Of a DNA stretch of 64,000 bases, positions 26,084 to 38,944 are shown in pieces (the stretch's first letter is position 1; every line of letters begins with the position of its first letter). The notes under the pieces are model-generated. The model did no database searches, was not told the origin of the DNA, and saw only the letters and a program-made list of their open reading frames with translations. The position numbers were made by a program, and so were the translations under genes. This DNA is from Chondrilla cf. caribensis. Lineage: Eukaryota > Porifera > Demospongiae > Chondrillida > Chondrillidae. The stretch covers positions 4,739,552 to 4,803,551 of the forward strand of contig OZ026567.1 of NCBI GenBank assembly GCA_964020155.1. Reading direction: 5' to 3'.

Positions 26084-28071
26084 CTAACACAACAGATACC
26101 TCAAGCAATGATGCTTCATTACATGGACCAGTTGATCTGTAACTCCTGGACTTGATACTTCTGCAAATTCAAAGGCCTTCATGAGCTCATCGATGACATC
26201 GAAGTCCTTGACAGTCTCGTATTGAGCACTTTCCTTAATCTAGAAGACAGTTATTTCAACTGTAACTTATTGCACCAACATGTTCATTTGGTTCAATATA
26301 GAAACAGTAAGAAAATTTACCTGTTGAAGAACCGGCTTCACAACTGTTTGAATGCATTTGGAAATCTTGACAGCAGGTGAAAGGGACATGGAAGTCTGTG
26401 GCATATCAACATGACACCATGGAAAAATGAACACAAATTACCATGCCAATCATCACAGTACACTGGCCATCACAGTACACCAATCATCACAGTACACCAA
26501 TCATCACAGTACACCAATCATCACAGTACACCAATCATCACAGTACACTGATTGTTGGACTATACCAATCATTACCTGAGGCAATTCTATTGGACCATTG
26601 GAAACTGGTGTGATGGAGTGTGACATATCCATTTTCGGCGTTTTATTAACAGGAGTAAAGCCATTGATTGGATGGGGTGATGATTGTGGGGATACAGCAA
26701 CATGTTTCAGCTCCCTTAAAGACTCAAACAACCAGCCCTCTTCCTGGTCATCATACACACTGTAAGGTTTATCTCTACACGACATAAGTAGAATGCATAA
26801 CAACTATTTCTGTAGGTACAAACGTGGTATTTCACTACATACTTTTGATCATCGTCATCATCAGAAGAATCATTAGCTCCTGATGCTTTCCACTTTTTAT
26901 ATCGCTCTATCAGTTCTACAAGATGGGATGTCTTCTTTGCTGTGCTTTTTATGAACTTGTGCTTGAGCAGTTCAGTAGGTGTGGGTCTCTGTAAGAGTGC
27001 AACACATGAACTCAGATCACAATGCCTACAACAGGGATGGACACACCTCATTAGGGTTCTTTTGACAGCATTGCTGGACAAAGTCCTTGAGGTGTTTGGA
27101 GAAGTGGCCTTTCAGAGTTGGGGAAGGATTTTTAGGGATTAGGAAAAGAACTCTCATGGGGTGGAGGTCGGCATAAGGAGGGTCTCCATGAGCCAGCTCA
27201 ATAGCTGTTATCCCTAATGACCAGATATCGGCTTTTGTATCATAAGCAGATTGACGAATTACTTCTGGAGCCATCCAAAAAGGAGTACCCACAAACGTGT
27301 GGCATCTATTGAGAGTGTCTGTGAGTTGACCTGCTACACCAAAATCTGCCAATTTAACAGCACCTTGCTCAGAAAGCAGAACATTGGCAGCTATTAAAAA
27401 TAAATAATAATCTTAATAAAGTGTGCGTGTACAAGTGTGTTTGAGTACAAATCACCTTTAATGTCTCTATGAAGTTTTCTTTCCTGGTGCAAATACTCCA
27501 AACCTTTCAAAATTTCTCGTAAAATAGTAGCAATTTGTGTGTCTGTAAAAGGTCCAGGAACTCTCTGCAAAAAGACAAGGCTCACGTGAAGAAACAGCTG
27601 CTGTCGCCCAGCAACACGCACTCACTAATCTCTGAGCTGATCCACCACCCAAATACTCCATAATAATCCATAGATTAGTCCCTTTCAGGTAAGACCCGTA
27701 GTACCTTGTGACATAAGCGCTGTCGCATTGGGAAAGGATAGTAATCTCTTGCTGAATGTCTTCGATCTCATCTTCAGCCTCTTCCAAGTCAATGATCTTT
27801 ATCGCCACTACTTGGCGGGTACGGTTGTCAATTCTGAGCAAGAATGTGTTAGTTCAGAGCAGTACAAGAAGAACCACATCGATCAACAAACCCTTTGAAA
27901 ACTTCTCCGAATGACCCCCGGCCAACTCTTTCATGCTTCGTGAACAGATCTTCCGGGTCACAGTTGACTGAAGACGGTCGCTTCTGAGGATAAAAATCGC
28001 ACATATAGTTCAGGATTCCTCTAACGAACAACGCTTCTGAAATGGGTTACCTTTTTAATAGCTCGATCCAT
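26084..28071 (-). CDS. GCK-III Ser/Thr kinase (STK24/STK25/STK26 type)
   Basis: Nine exons in minus-strand order: 28051-28071, 27892-27983, 27626-27833, 27456-27564, 27047-27390, 26843-26988, 26576-26774, 26321-26395 and 26084-26239, in phase, 449 residues. Kinase motifs: GRGSFGEV (glycine loop), [19 protein letters not shown] (catalytic Lys and helix C), [20 protein letters not shown] (DFG), [11 protein letters not shown] (activation loop Thr and APE) and [17 protein letters not shown]20 GCK-III linker ([10 protein letters not shown]...SSDDDDD) follows, then a C-terminal helical region ([20 protein letters not shown]) typical of the dimerisation domain that binds CCM3. These kinases bind MO25, whose gene CAB39 is at 7626-9708. 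The start MDRAIKK is encoded by a 21-nt first exon and is the least certain part. Confidence 0.95.
26452..26548. repeat. 17-bp tandem repeat in the kinase intron
   Basis: Five to six copies of a 17-bp unit built on CATCACAGTACACCAAT, within the intron between exons 7 and 8 of the STK24/25/26 gene. Confidence 0.9.
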
Positions 28072-28355
28072 GAGGATCGATGGAAAATATTCAAGTTTCT
28101 GCTAGCGAACTAAGAGGATATCTCCTCACCGAAAAAGACAATTCATCGGTAAAGGTAGGGGCGATCTACCTCCTTCTCTTTTGAGGTTTACCGTGAGATC
28201 TAAATTCTCGGCAGGGGAGCAGGTAATTTACTGGGCGTAGCAGGGCGTGGCTACGAGTATATCAAGTAAACGCCCTCCTGCCTTCCCTGATAAATCAACC
28301 GCAACAGCTAAAAGTCCATACGTTGTAATAACGTCGCAATAAAACTGTTTATTAA

Positions 28356-30033
28356 TCAAATTGCTTGAATAAAAAGAGTCGACCTTGGGTGCAGCCCCGC
28401 TTCCCTGAAAGTTGAAGTCAAATTAAGTGATGAAATGGTACGATTGGGAAAGTTGGTAACAACCTCATAATCTCCTTGGTTACAATCATATCCCATTGTG
28501 GCAAGGAAGCTAATAAGGTCCTGCATAGAAACAAGTAAAGTACCACTAAACAAACTAGTACACCACACCATACCAATGGGTACACAACACCTGTATAGGA
28601 TTATCAGCTGGAAACTGCTTCTCCATTCTTTCCCCACTCGGCAGACGCATGACTAAAGCCACTACTTCAGTCCGTTCACTGCACATTACAGAGGAGGATT
28701 GTCCACAGGACGGTGTACCGTAAGAGGTGTGTCCTGTACTTGAGCAGGCATGCCCTTCATTGGAAGAGGTGTGTCCTTTAGTAAAGGAGGTGTGTCCTGT
28801 AGTAGAGGATGTGTGTCCTTTAGTGGAAAAGGTGTGTCCTTTACTAGAGGAGGTGTCCCCTTTGCATGTGGAGGTGTGTCTGTCACATGGATGTGTGTGT
28901 TCTTCAGTACAGGAGGTGAGATCCACTCTTCCAGTAGATGAAGATAGTGATGATACTCCAGTTTGCTCCTCCAGTGATGCAGCTACAGCAGCTGCTAATT
29001 GAGTGTCTTCCGATTCATCCAATAAGGAAATTACATTGTTCTACAGAGAAGAAGAAACCAGTACACACTGCTTTACATGCGAAAATACTCAAAGAGCTGT
29101 AGGTTCTTGTTTTGTACATCAGAGGTAACGCAAGCTGTGTACAATAAGAAACCGATTTAATTGGCTAAGGTAACAATCTGCTAACGAACATATGTGCAAG
29201 AAGTATTCACTTTCACGTATCTACTTTCAGGTGAGGATTGTGTATCTACTTGCAATGGAACAGGTACAACCAATCTGAGAATGTGATTCTTGGAGAGATT
29301 CAATGGACACTTCTGCAAAGGCTTACATTGGCTTCCCTCCTACGTTTAGCCATAGGCTCAATGTTATCTTCATCAAATGAATTATTGCTCAAGAAAGAGT
29401 TGACTGTGAGAAAAGAAAGTGGTAAAATCAAGCATCAAATATACGTATCATTGGGAAAGACATCAAACCATTTAGAAATTAAATTAATAACACAAGGCTA
29501 TAGGCATTACTGACATAAATGGGATTAATATTCACAAAAATGATCGCGGACCAGAAATATAGAACTGCTACATACTTGCCACTCTAAATACTTCCACAGT
29601 GACATGGGTCCAGTGAACTAGCTTCTCTCCCGTACGTGGGTCAATGATAGCAACATACGGATACTCTGATATGTTGTAGAATTGGTTAAAATCAATGCCA
29701 TCATCGGTTATGGAGCTCACCTGAAGAGAGAGAGAGAGAACAAGAGTTTATCATTGTCACCGTGTTCATTGGGCCTTTGTGTAGTCACCTGCCAAAATAG
29801 GAAATGATTTTTGATGAGGTCTTTGACCATTGGATTACTCCACACATCTCTGTTTAGAATCTGACAAGGAAACTCTTTTACATCTTGTACATTAACTAGT
29901 AGCCACTTTCTCTGCTTGCTGGCTTCTGTACGTGCCTAAAACACACACTACATCAGTCAAATGAGTGAAACACACACCAACACACACACAGACACACACA
30001 CACACAGACACACACACACACACACACACACAG

Positions 30034-30089
<56 letters not shown>

Positions 30090-30781
30090 CTCCTTAAAAG
30101 TTCCTGGGAACATAATATCCACAGGAGGACGAAACAAATCTGCCAGAGAGGTTCCCGCACTATTCACACCAGAATGCCCTAATCCACCATTAGCAAAGGA
30201 CTGGTAACACCCACATAGCAAGGAATTGATATCCACCTACTCTGTGTATCACTTCTTGGTACACTGTGAAAAGGTGACTGATCAAAAATACTTTCTGGCA
30301 ACTGCCTCCTCTTCCTTGGACCTACGAAGATATAGAGAAGATTATGATACAGTCCTGCACAAAACATTAATACTGAGGATGTTGACACCCTCTAGGTCAA
30401 CAAACACTGTAATTGTCTGGGAACACCTTAATTATACCAGACAGTGTAAAGTACATTATAGACTGTCTGTGGACATAAAAGAACATACGATTTTTATTGA
30501 TGGATGGTTCAACAAGCACTTGCCGAACTGGTGCTATTGGTGCTCTAACACTACAGAAAATATACAAGTTAGTAAACAGGTTAACCACAGATCATCTACT
30601 CTTACTGGTCAGACGAAGATGACGGCTCCTTTTCGTCCAAGAAGAGACTTGGATTATCGTAATAACTCTGCACAGCAATACTCAAATCATTATTACATGT
30701 TTTAAGGTATTTGCTAGCAATATTCTTGGAAACTCCCGTAATTGAGCAAAAACTATCCACGCTGTTGTTGCCATCCGCCAT
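28356..30781 (-). CDS. UBXN7: UBX domain protein 7 (p97/VCP adaptor)
   Basis: Nine exons in minus-strand order: 30606-30781, 30489-30550, 30263-30321, 30090-30200, 29789-29935, 29576-29720, 29327-29403, 28591-29040 and 28356-28520, 463 residues. Domains: N-terminal UBA-like (FCSITGVSKNIASKYLKTCN ... AVQSYYDNPSLFLDE), a linker with VRAPIAPVRQVLVEP, a UAS thioredoxin-like domain (LADLFRPPVDIMF ... NVQDVKEFPCQILNRDVWSN ... FNQFYNISEYPYVAIIDPRT), a ubiquitin-interacting motif (ESEDTQLAAAVAASLEEQ), a repeat-rich linker, and a C-terminal UBX domain (RLPSGERMEKQFPADNP ... FPNRTISSLN). UBXN7 links p97 to ubiquitylated substrates and cullin ligases. The 30263 donor (AGT|GTACCA) is weak and chosen for phase only. 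The start codon lies 88 bp from the divergent TAF9 start. Confidence 0.93.
28735..28890 (-). repeat. In-frame 24-bp coding repeat in UBXN7
   Basis: Within exon 8, six to seven imperfect 24-bp copies encode an eight-residue unit of the form GHTSSTK/T (GHTFSTK, GHTSSTT, GHTSFTK, GHTSSNE). The repeat lies between the UIM and UBX domains and keeps frame, which points to selection for a flexible linker rather than for sequence. It is not part of human UBXN7. Confidence 0.85.
29979..30089. repeat. (CA)n microsatellite at a UBXN7 splice donor
   Basis: CA repeats with CAGACACACA interruptions on the plus strand. On the gene's sense (minus) strand exon 4 ends AAGGAG at 30090 and the intron continues as GTGTGTGTGT from its first base. 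Confidence 0.95.
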
Positions 30782-30869
30782 CTTTGTAAATTGATTTCAT
30801 TGTTCGCGCCTTATCGCGTTAAAAACGGCCCGTCTTGTTCGAATTCGGTGGAATGAAAACAGTTTCGCT

Positions 30870-32011
30870 ATGGGGGATTCCATTCCACGAGATGCCACTT
30901 TTATCGAAAATCTTCTTCATGAAATGGGAGTCCAAGAATACGATCCTTTAATTGTCCATCAATTACTGGAAGTCACGTATAGTTAGTTTTATCTCTTTCG
31001 ATTTGTTCACTGTCTTATAGACGATCGTGGGGGGGTCGGATATCACATCTTGTCATAGACCTTCCTTTCTATGATTTTATTATTGTGGTGGATTGTAGGG
31101 TACGTCACGTCTGTGTTGGAAGATGCTAAGATATATTCTGAACATGCTCAAAAGCGAGAAATTGATCTATCGGATGTGAGACTCGCTGTGCGTATGAAAA
31201 CAGAGCAATCCTTTTCATCTCCCCCACCAAGAGAGGTGTGTTGACTAGCTGATATACAATATTAACGCAGGATGTGTAGCCTATAGTTCCATGTTTCAGT
31301 GTATTTATGTGTGTCCAGGTGGATAGTAGTAGCTATCGATTGTATTTATAAACTCATTCTGGTCTTAATTCACACTAAAGTACTTAATGGAAGCAGCCAG
31401 GCAGAAGAACTCCACTCCTATACCATTGGTACCTGAAAAGTTTGGGCTACGACTTCCTCCAGAGCGGTACTGTCTGACTGCATCCAATTACAACGTAAAG
31501 ACCGTCCAGAAGCAGGTCTGCATTCTCTCTCATCCATTCTCATTTATGGACTGTTCGTAATGTCTAATCACTTACTTTGTCAATAGCTGAAGCCAAAAGG
31601 TCCTGCTGTGCAACTCACCGCAACTTACAGACCATCCTCTGTCCAGTCCAGTGGAGTAGCTGCACGAGTGAGCCGATGGAAACAGCAGTGTAAAATGGTA
31701 CCTCACCATCGATGTTTATATTCCTTAATTAGTCCACTGTTGGGATTACTTCAGATCTGCAGACACCCTCTTCAGCATTGTTCCCGATGTCACCACTGTT
31801 GGCCTCTCATCAGCTGGGTGGTGTAGGGTCAGCTGACACTGTTAAGGAAGCTGTCAGTGGATCCACCTTGACCCAGCTTGGAGTTTCTATGCAGGGCTCA
31901 TCTAGCATCCCGTTGATTGGTAGTAGCCCCTCCATGTCAAGCAGCATTTCAAGCTCTGAAGACATATTGAGTATGCCGTCTGTTTTGGGGCAGAACAGTC
32001 TCACAAACTAA
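30870..32011 (+). CDS. TAF9: TFIID subunit TAF9
   Basis: Five exons: 30870-30981, 31099-31235, 31381-31515, 31587-31697 and 31763-32011, in phase, 247 residues. The histone-fold region is clear: [40 protein letters not shown] and [17 protein letters not shown]. The conserved TAF9 tail follows: [45 protein letters not shown]. The C-terminal Ser/Gly-rich part is less conserved. TAF9 pairs with TAF6 in TFIID and also works in SAGA. The acceptor of exon 5 is taken at CTGCAG|ACACCC because it preserves phase; the nearby TTCAG at 31754 does not. The start is 88 bp from the divergent UBXN7 start, and the stop is 70 bp from the convergent POLD3 stop. Confidence 0.95.
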
Positions 32012-32067
32012 AGATTTCAGCATAACCATTATAATTATTGTACTGGAATGGAAATATTGATATATAC

Positions 32068-32073
32068 AATAAA
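32068..32073 (+). terminator. Candidate TAF9 poly(A) signal
   Basis: AATAAA lies 57 bp after the TAF9 stop and 9 bp short of the POLD3 stop codon (32082-32084) on the opposite strand, so a cleavage site 10-30 bp downstream would lie within POLD3 coding sequence in antisense. Confidence 0.55.
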
Positions 32074-32081
32074 TGTTATGT

Positions 32082-33434
32082 TCATTTCCTTCTGAAAAAA
32101 CTTGTAATTGCTTGTTGCTTTGTAGCTAGCTTCTTTCTGGAAGCTGATTTCCCTTTAGGATGCAGTGGCATAGTATTGGTGACTTTCAATGGCACCTCAA
32201 CTAACTCCTCCCCACTGACATCTGTAGATTCACTTTCATAGTACTTCTCAGTAACTAAAAGTGTGTTAACAAAATGATAAAACAACCAATGTTCATAAGT
32301 ACGTAATATCACCTACCCATTGCACCATCAGCTGTAGTGTACATTTTTGATTTCAGCTTTCTGACACGTTTCCGTAACTTTCTATGAGTTGATTTTTCAT
32401 CAGCTACTACAACTGTAGCCTCCCTTGAACAAACATGGCCACAATCATCATCACTTTCACTATCACTAGTAAAAGCTACATTTCTCATCCTTTTACGGAT
32501 CTTCCTTTCTTTTTCCTTGCTACAAGCTAGGCTCACTGGTTGTATTGAATTACTGCAACTTTGTTCTACACATGTCTTGCTTGAGACAGCATTCTTCTTG
32601 CAATCTTTGGATGGAGAGTGTTTAGTGTCTGTCCGTTCCTTTTTCTCAACAATGTCTGTTTCTTTAACTACCTGCTCAAGATTGTCTGGTGGATTGGTTC
32701 CTAAGTTCAACTCGGGAGGCCTTGGGTACACAACGTCACCGTGGCTGAATTGTTTCTTCTCTTCTGGATTTACTGTCTTCTTATCTGGCTGCACTTTATT
32801 GAGAGAAATCTCACTGACAACTGGATAAGCCATCAACTGGTCTGAGTTTAAAGTACTGTTCGATGCATACAGCAAAGATCGCTTCTTCAAACCAGTTTGC
32901 AAGCTGTAAATATGGACAGACCAGATGCTAATGAATTGACTCTTGCTGTCTGTAAAGGCAAAATATCACATGAACAATAGGTAACATAATGGCTGATCAC
33001 AGGTAACGATATAACTCGTACATACCTTCCAAATTATCCTCCCCATCTACCAGTAAAACAGACAAGCATCCGCTATTTCTCATGATACCGCTAATCACAA
33101 AAACCGCGGATACATTGCTCGATTCCTTCTTGTTTTGTTGTCTCCAATATGTGTACAACATTCTGAGGAGTAAAATACATTTATCCATTAATCGAAATTA
33201 ACTGTAAGTCGCACCTTTGGCCACACGTTAAAGAGACCGACGTACGTACTTCTTGGCTACATCACTCGATACATTCAAAGTGTGGCCCAACCACTTGTAA
33301 GTGACCTGGATGGATAAGCAGAAAGGATCCAAACATCCACTAATTCATACAATTTTCATTACACTCACAATTTGGTGTCCCTCTTCAAGAAATTCTTGCA
33401 AATTACTCAAGAACATCAAATTTCGGTCCGCCAT
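32082..33434 (-). CDS. POLD3: DNA polymerase delta subunit 3
   Basis: Five exons in minus-strand order: 33369-33434, 33250-33305, 33026-33162, 32317-32949 and 32082-32254, in phase, 354 residues (human 466, so the middle is shorter). The N-terminal domain that binds the B subunit is recognisable: MADRNLMFLSNLQEF, HQIVTYKWLGHTLNVSSDVA, KKMLYTYWRQQNKK, AVFVISG, and SIWSVHIYSLQTGLKK. The central part is Lys/Ser/Glu-rich and disordered, with a basic-acidic stretch (RKIRKRMRNVAF, TSDSESDDD). A conserved TEKYYESES motif follows. The protein ends QQAITSFFRRK, a canonical PCNA-interacting peptide (QxxIxxFF), as in human POLD3. It serves replicative polymerase delta and is also shared with polymerase zeta. 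Confidence 0.95.
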
Positions 33435-33511
33435 TAGTCATAGAATACCCCGCGCGAATGCATCACGTGATTATTCTTTCTCCAGACCAGACGTTCCCAC
33501 TAGTGAAGTCA

Positions 33512-33539
33512 GAAGTCACGTGTGCAATAACGTGACTTC
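33512..33539. promoter_or_regulatory. Perfect inverted repeat with E-box/CRE-like half sites
   Basis: GAAGTCACGT and ACGTGACTTC form perfect 10-bp arms around an 8-bp spacer, about 78 bp upstream of the POLD3 start codon. A further TTCACGTGC follows. The arms contain TCACGTG/TGACTT-type words recognised by bHLH or bZIP factors in general; binding here is inference. The rest of 33435-33933 shows no gene and is AT-rich toward the 3' end of the RAC-type gene. Confidence 0.5.
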
Positions 33540-33933
33540 ACGTGCTACTGCAAGCAGCACGAACCCCCTGTTTAGGTATATTATTATGCGTGTAATCGAC
33601 CCAGCGTGCTCGAACTCTCTGCATCACACGTAGCTACACAATGTCATACTATTATGCTGAAATATACTGGAGGTTACGATAGTATTACTTTGTATCAATC
33701 ATGCAGATCAAATGATATTGTACCACTTAGGCAAGTCCTCATAATACTTGATACTGCACATTACCAAGCTGTATAGCACAATGGCAATGACGACAACTAA
33801 CTACTAATACTTTACACAAAACTAAGTAATGTGGGCTACTACATACATGGGACAAGGCTGAATAATAAATTTCTAAATGATCACCGTGCAATTGGTCAAT
33901 TGATTTCAGGGAAAAATCACTAACTGTGTTGAT

Positions 33934-34665
33934 TTACAATAACAAACAGTTTGATTTCTTCTTTTTTGATGGCTGGGGAAATAAGACTATTCTGATAGCT
34001 TCGTCAAAGATGTCCTTGAGCCCAACTTGAGTCAATGCGGAGCACTCTAAATACGCTACAGCCCCTACTCTCTTCTTCATAGTTTCTCCTTGCTGGGATG
34101 TAATGGGTGATTTATTTTTTTGCTTCAATTTTTCAATTTCTGCTGGGTCATCCCTCAAATCTAGTTTGGTCCCAACAAGTATCTTAGGTACTCCAGGGCA
34201 ATGATGCTCAATTTCTGGTGCCCATTTATCTGCTATATTAGCAAATGAATTAGAGTTCACAAGAGAAAAGCACAATAGAAAGACATCGGTATCAGGATAG
34301 GATAATGGACGCAATCTGTCGTAATCATCCTGCCCAGCTGTATCCCATAATCCAAGACTGATGGGTCTCGAATCCACATATACATTGGCAGTGTAGTTGT
34401 CAAAACTATGATGTCATTAAAATATCATGTGAAAATAGACAAACCTGTAGCCTATAGCACCTATACAACCTTGAATAGCTATTTTTAGAAAATTTATATT
34501 TAGAACAGCCATATTTGGCACATAACATCTGTGGTGTCACACTCACATTGTGGGTACATATTCTCCAGGAAATGAGTTGGTAGTATAGGATATTAGCATA
34601 CAAGTCTTTCCAACAGAGCCATCACCTACTACAACACATTTGATGTCTCGTTCCACTTTAGCCAT
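33934..34665 (-). CDS. Rho-family GTPase, RAC type
   Basis: Two coding exons, 34547-34665 and 33934-34405, join in phase to 196 residues. Motifs: [11 protein letters not shown] (P-loop), [20 protein letters not shown] (switch I), [20 protein letters not shown] (switch II), [10 protein letters not shown], and [18 protein letters not shown]. The Rho insert helix follows TKLDLRDD ([19 protein letters not shown]). The C-terminus is polybasic SKKKKSN followed by CLLL, a geranylgeranylation signal. It fits RAC1/2 better than CDC42 or RHO. RAC proteins control actin and NADPH oxidases at the membrane. The P-loop Gly-12 equivalent is present, so it should be a normal GTPase. Confidence 0.95.
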
Positions 34666-34948
34666 TGCAGTAGCTCTATAATCAGGAACATAAACTGACA
34701 TCCATACAGAAATACATACATTCATTAATGAATTTTATGCATTTAAAGACATTCATAATAAGAACAAGCTGATATAAATGTACAAATACCTACAAAGCAA
34801 TGATCTAAACAAGGACACCCAGTATGTCTGTAACCTCAACTACAATGGAATGTGTACTTGGCACAACTTATGACTAAACAGAAACCACCAAAATCACAAA
34901 AATACGACAAAAACGACTTGGGCAAACTAACAAGTCTATTGATGACCT

Positions 34949-35344
34949 TCAACCGAGATCCGACTCCAGGAAGCTACAATCATTAGTACAACTATTATAG
35001 AATCTATCACTGTCTGCAGACCGATCTGATAAGCCACAAGCGCATGTCGATAGTTCACCAGTGGAGATACGAGATTGCAAGCAAGCTATGTGCCATCGTA
35101 CGTAAACATCTCTTCGATATTACCGATGAGTACCAACAAATAATAACAGTTCGCAATATATGATACCTGATAATGGATGAACGTATGGTCAAATTTTGGG
35201 TAAATTTCTTCTTGTGAGCCTCTAGGTGTTCAAGTACTGAAAGAAAAAGGACTTTCTGAGTCAATCCTTGAGGTTGGAGGAGAAGGTACGCAAAAATCAA
35301 ACGATTAGGCGTGCATCAAATTCTAGACCACAACACTCAGCCAT
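34949..35344 (-). CDS. Candidate small three-exon gene, product unknown
   Basis: Two exons fit well together on the minus strand: 35167-35236 (acceptor CTTTTTCTTTCAG, donor CAG|GTATCA) and 34949-35111. They stay open and in phase (LEHLEAHKKKFTQNLTIRSS, then IIRDVYVRWHIACLQSR) to a stop at 34949-34951. An upstream exon with ATG at 35342-35344 (MAE...) would need a weak donor (GAGT|GTTGTG or GTG|GTCTAG). The predicted protein is about 80 residues with an amphipathic, basic helix and a Cys/Ser-rich tail. I do not recognise the family. A spurious join remains possible, although the open frame of 54 codons after splicing is longer than chance suggests. Confidence 0.4.
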
Positions 35345-36332
35345 TTTCCTTGTGAATATGAAGTCTATTGCGTTCTGATACGTCACGCCACTGTCGGAAG
35401 TATAATCTATGGTGCAAGAGTCGGGGGCGGAAACTATATTTAGCCATCACGGTTCGCGATGCTATTCGGGTCGAGTATCTGTCGGATATGCAATGTACTT
35501 ACTTATTTGACCTTGGCATTATTTTGAACTAGAAATTTATCCGTATCTCATTTATTCATAGGCTGCCTAAGTTTGTGAGCAGTTTCATTGATTATCTTTG
35601 CATAGAATATTAGCTTGAGCAGTATTATTCACATTCAATCTAGCTATGTATGTACATTTAATAGCAAGTCTATTGTTTTATCTCCCGTGGTCCAGGAATA
35701 TATTCTTTCATTCATGATTTGTGACTATGGCCTGCCCTCCCGAGTTGATTGTGTGCTTCTTGAATACTTGTTGGGGATATTTTGTGGCAAAGATAACTGG
35801 TAACATTGCTCAATAGGATATGGAAAGTTATATGTCTGTTCCATTCTGAAAGAATTTGTACTTGCAGTGGATACTGTGCACTAACTTCCTGCATGTGATT
35901 GCCTTTTGTTGTAGAATATCACCTTATTTGGAAGCAAGACTCCTCAATCCTGAATTGGCACAGGAGCATGCCCCAAACATTTGACTATTGAATGTGCTTC
36001 ACTCGTGCACTGCACCATTTGTAACCTAGCGACAAGATGATGTTAAAGTGCTTAATATACTTACACCTAAACACAGTGCATATTATGTATACAATTTGAA
36101 AAGAATAAAAAGTCACACACTCACAAACACACCAATGCACTGCTTTACAGGGACTTTCCACAGAGACTGCTTACTTGATCATTCTGCAAATGCAGAAGAC
36201 ACTATTCTAGCTGGGAGGTCAGTTGCGAGATTTAGAAATTGGGTAATGTACTTGTCAACACTCTGTTCAATTGTGAGTATCAAAATATGATGATGATTGC
36301 AATAAAATAAAAGAAATAAGGTGAGAATTCTA
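35345..36332. other. Intergenic, AT-rich, no gene recognised
   Basis: Nothing convincing was seen on either strand. The missing first coding exon of the cysteine synthase gene should lie here or have been deleted; no sequence resembling the expected N-terminus was found. A degenerate SINE fragment occupies about 36145-36240. Confidence 0.5.
36145..36240. repeat. Old truncated copy of the SINE 5' flank module
   Basis: The stretch from GCTTTACAGGGACTTTCCAC through AGACACTATTCTAGCTGGGA to GGTCAGTTGCGAG matches the first third of the element at 36333-36899 with several differences, then diverges before the tRNA-like part. Confidence 0.8.
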
Positions 36333-36899
36333 GGATTTGTAATTAATAAAAAAGTCACCCACTCAGGGTCAAAGACACCTATATATGTAGAGCTTTACAG
36401 GGACTTTCCACAGAGACTGTGTACTTGCGTCATTCCACGAATGCAGAAGACACTATTCTAGCTGGGAGGTCAGCCGCGAGTCCCAAAGCTCCCCCCTACG
36501 GTTCTTTGTAGAGAGTATTGCGACTGACCACCAGGAAGTGAGCTATTTTTTTTCAGAGAAAAAAACCGTCCCTTTGAGGATTCGAACCCGCGACCTGGAG
36601 CCTAGAGTCGTGTCACCTGACCACCCCGCCACCGTGACCTATCTATTTTATTATTATTATCTGCGCTATTTAAAGTTGCCCTCAATGTTCAATTCGGAGA
36701 ATAGGCCACCCCCAGGCACTCGAATCACTTGATCGTCTCTAATAGGTTTAGAAGAACCTTCGGTGAAGATTTAAAGTTCTTTGAAGTCTTTGCACTCAAA
36801 TTCTAGCCCAAATCCTAATTGTCGGCATTTTGAAATCGGCCATTTTGTTCGCACTATATAAATAATATAAATTCACTGTAGTAGTTACGCGTAGGAATG
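36333..36899 (-). mobile_element. tRNA-derived SINE, copy 1
   Basis: A roughly 566-bp unit shared with 39457-40022 and 57115-57680. On the minus strand, 36639-36576 reads like a tRNA: GGTCACGGTGGCGGGGTGG (acceptor arm and A box), a CTCTAGGC anticodon-like loop, then GCGGGTTCGAATCCTC (B box). The reverse complement of the rest is the non-tRNA body. This copy lies outside the large duplication, directly before the first recognisable cysteine synthase exon, so the element moved independently. Target-site duplications were not clear. Polymerase III transcription is inferred from the boxes. Confidence 0.8.
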
Positions 36900-36934
36900 G
36901 CTGTAATTTATGGATGCCTTTTCATATCCTGTAG

Positions 36935-38944
<2,010 letters not shown>

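Noticed and set aside
29238..29513. A plus-strand frame of 91 codons in the UBXN7 region
   Set aside because: It overlaps a minus-strand UBXN7 exon (29327-29403) and intron sequence and is an antisense shadow.
35615..36290. Possible first exon of the cysteine synthase-like gene
   Set aside because: No frame matching the expected N-terminal segment and ending at a donor of the right phase was found on the plus strand.
36576..36639. A functional tRNA gene
   Set aside because: The A and B boxes are good but the arms do not pair into a convincing cloverleaf, and the sequence is embedded in a dispersed 566-bp repeat, so it is a tRNA-derived SINE.
36538..36732. A 64-residue frame repeated at 39661 and 57319
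   Set aside because: It lies within the SINE and is repeated only because the element is.
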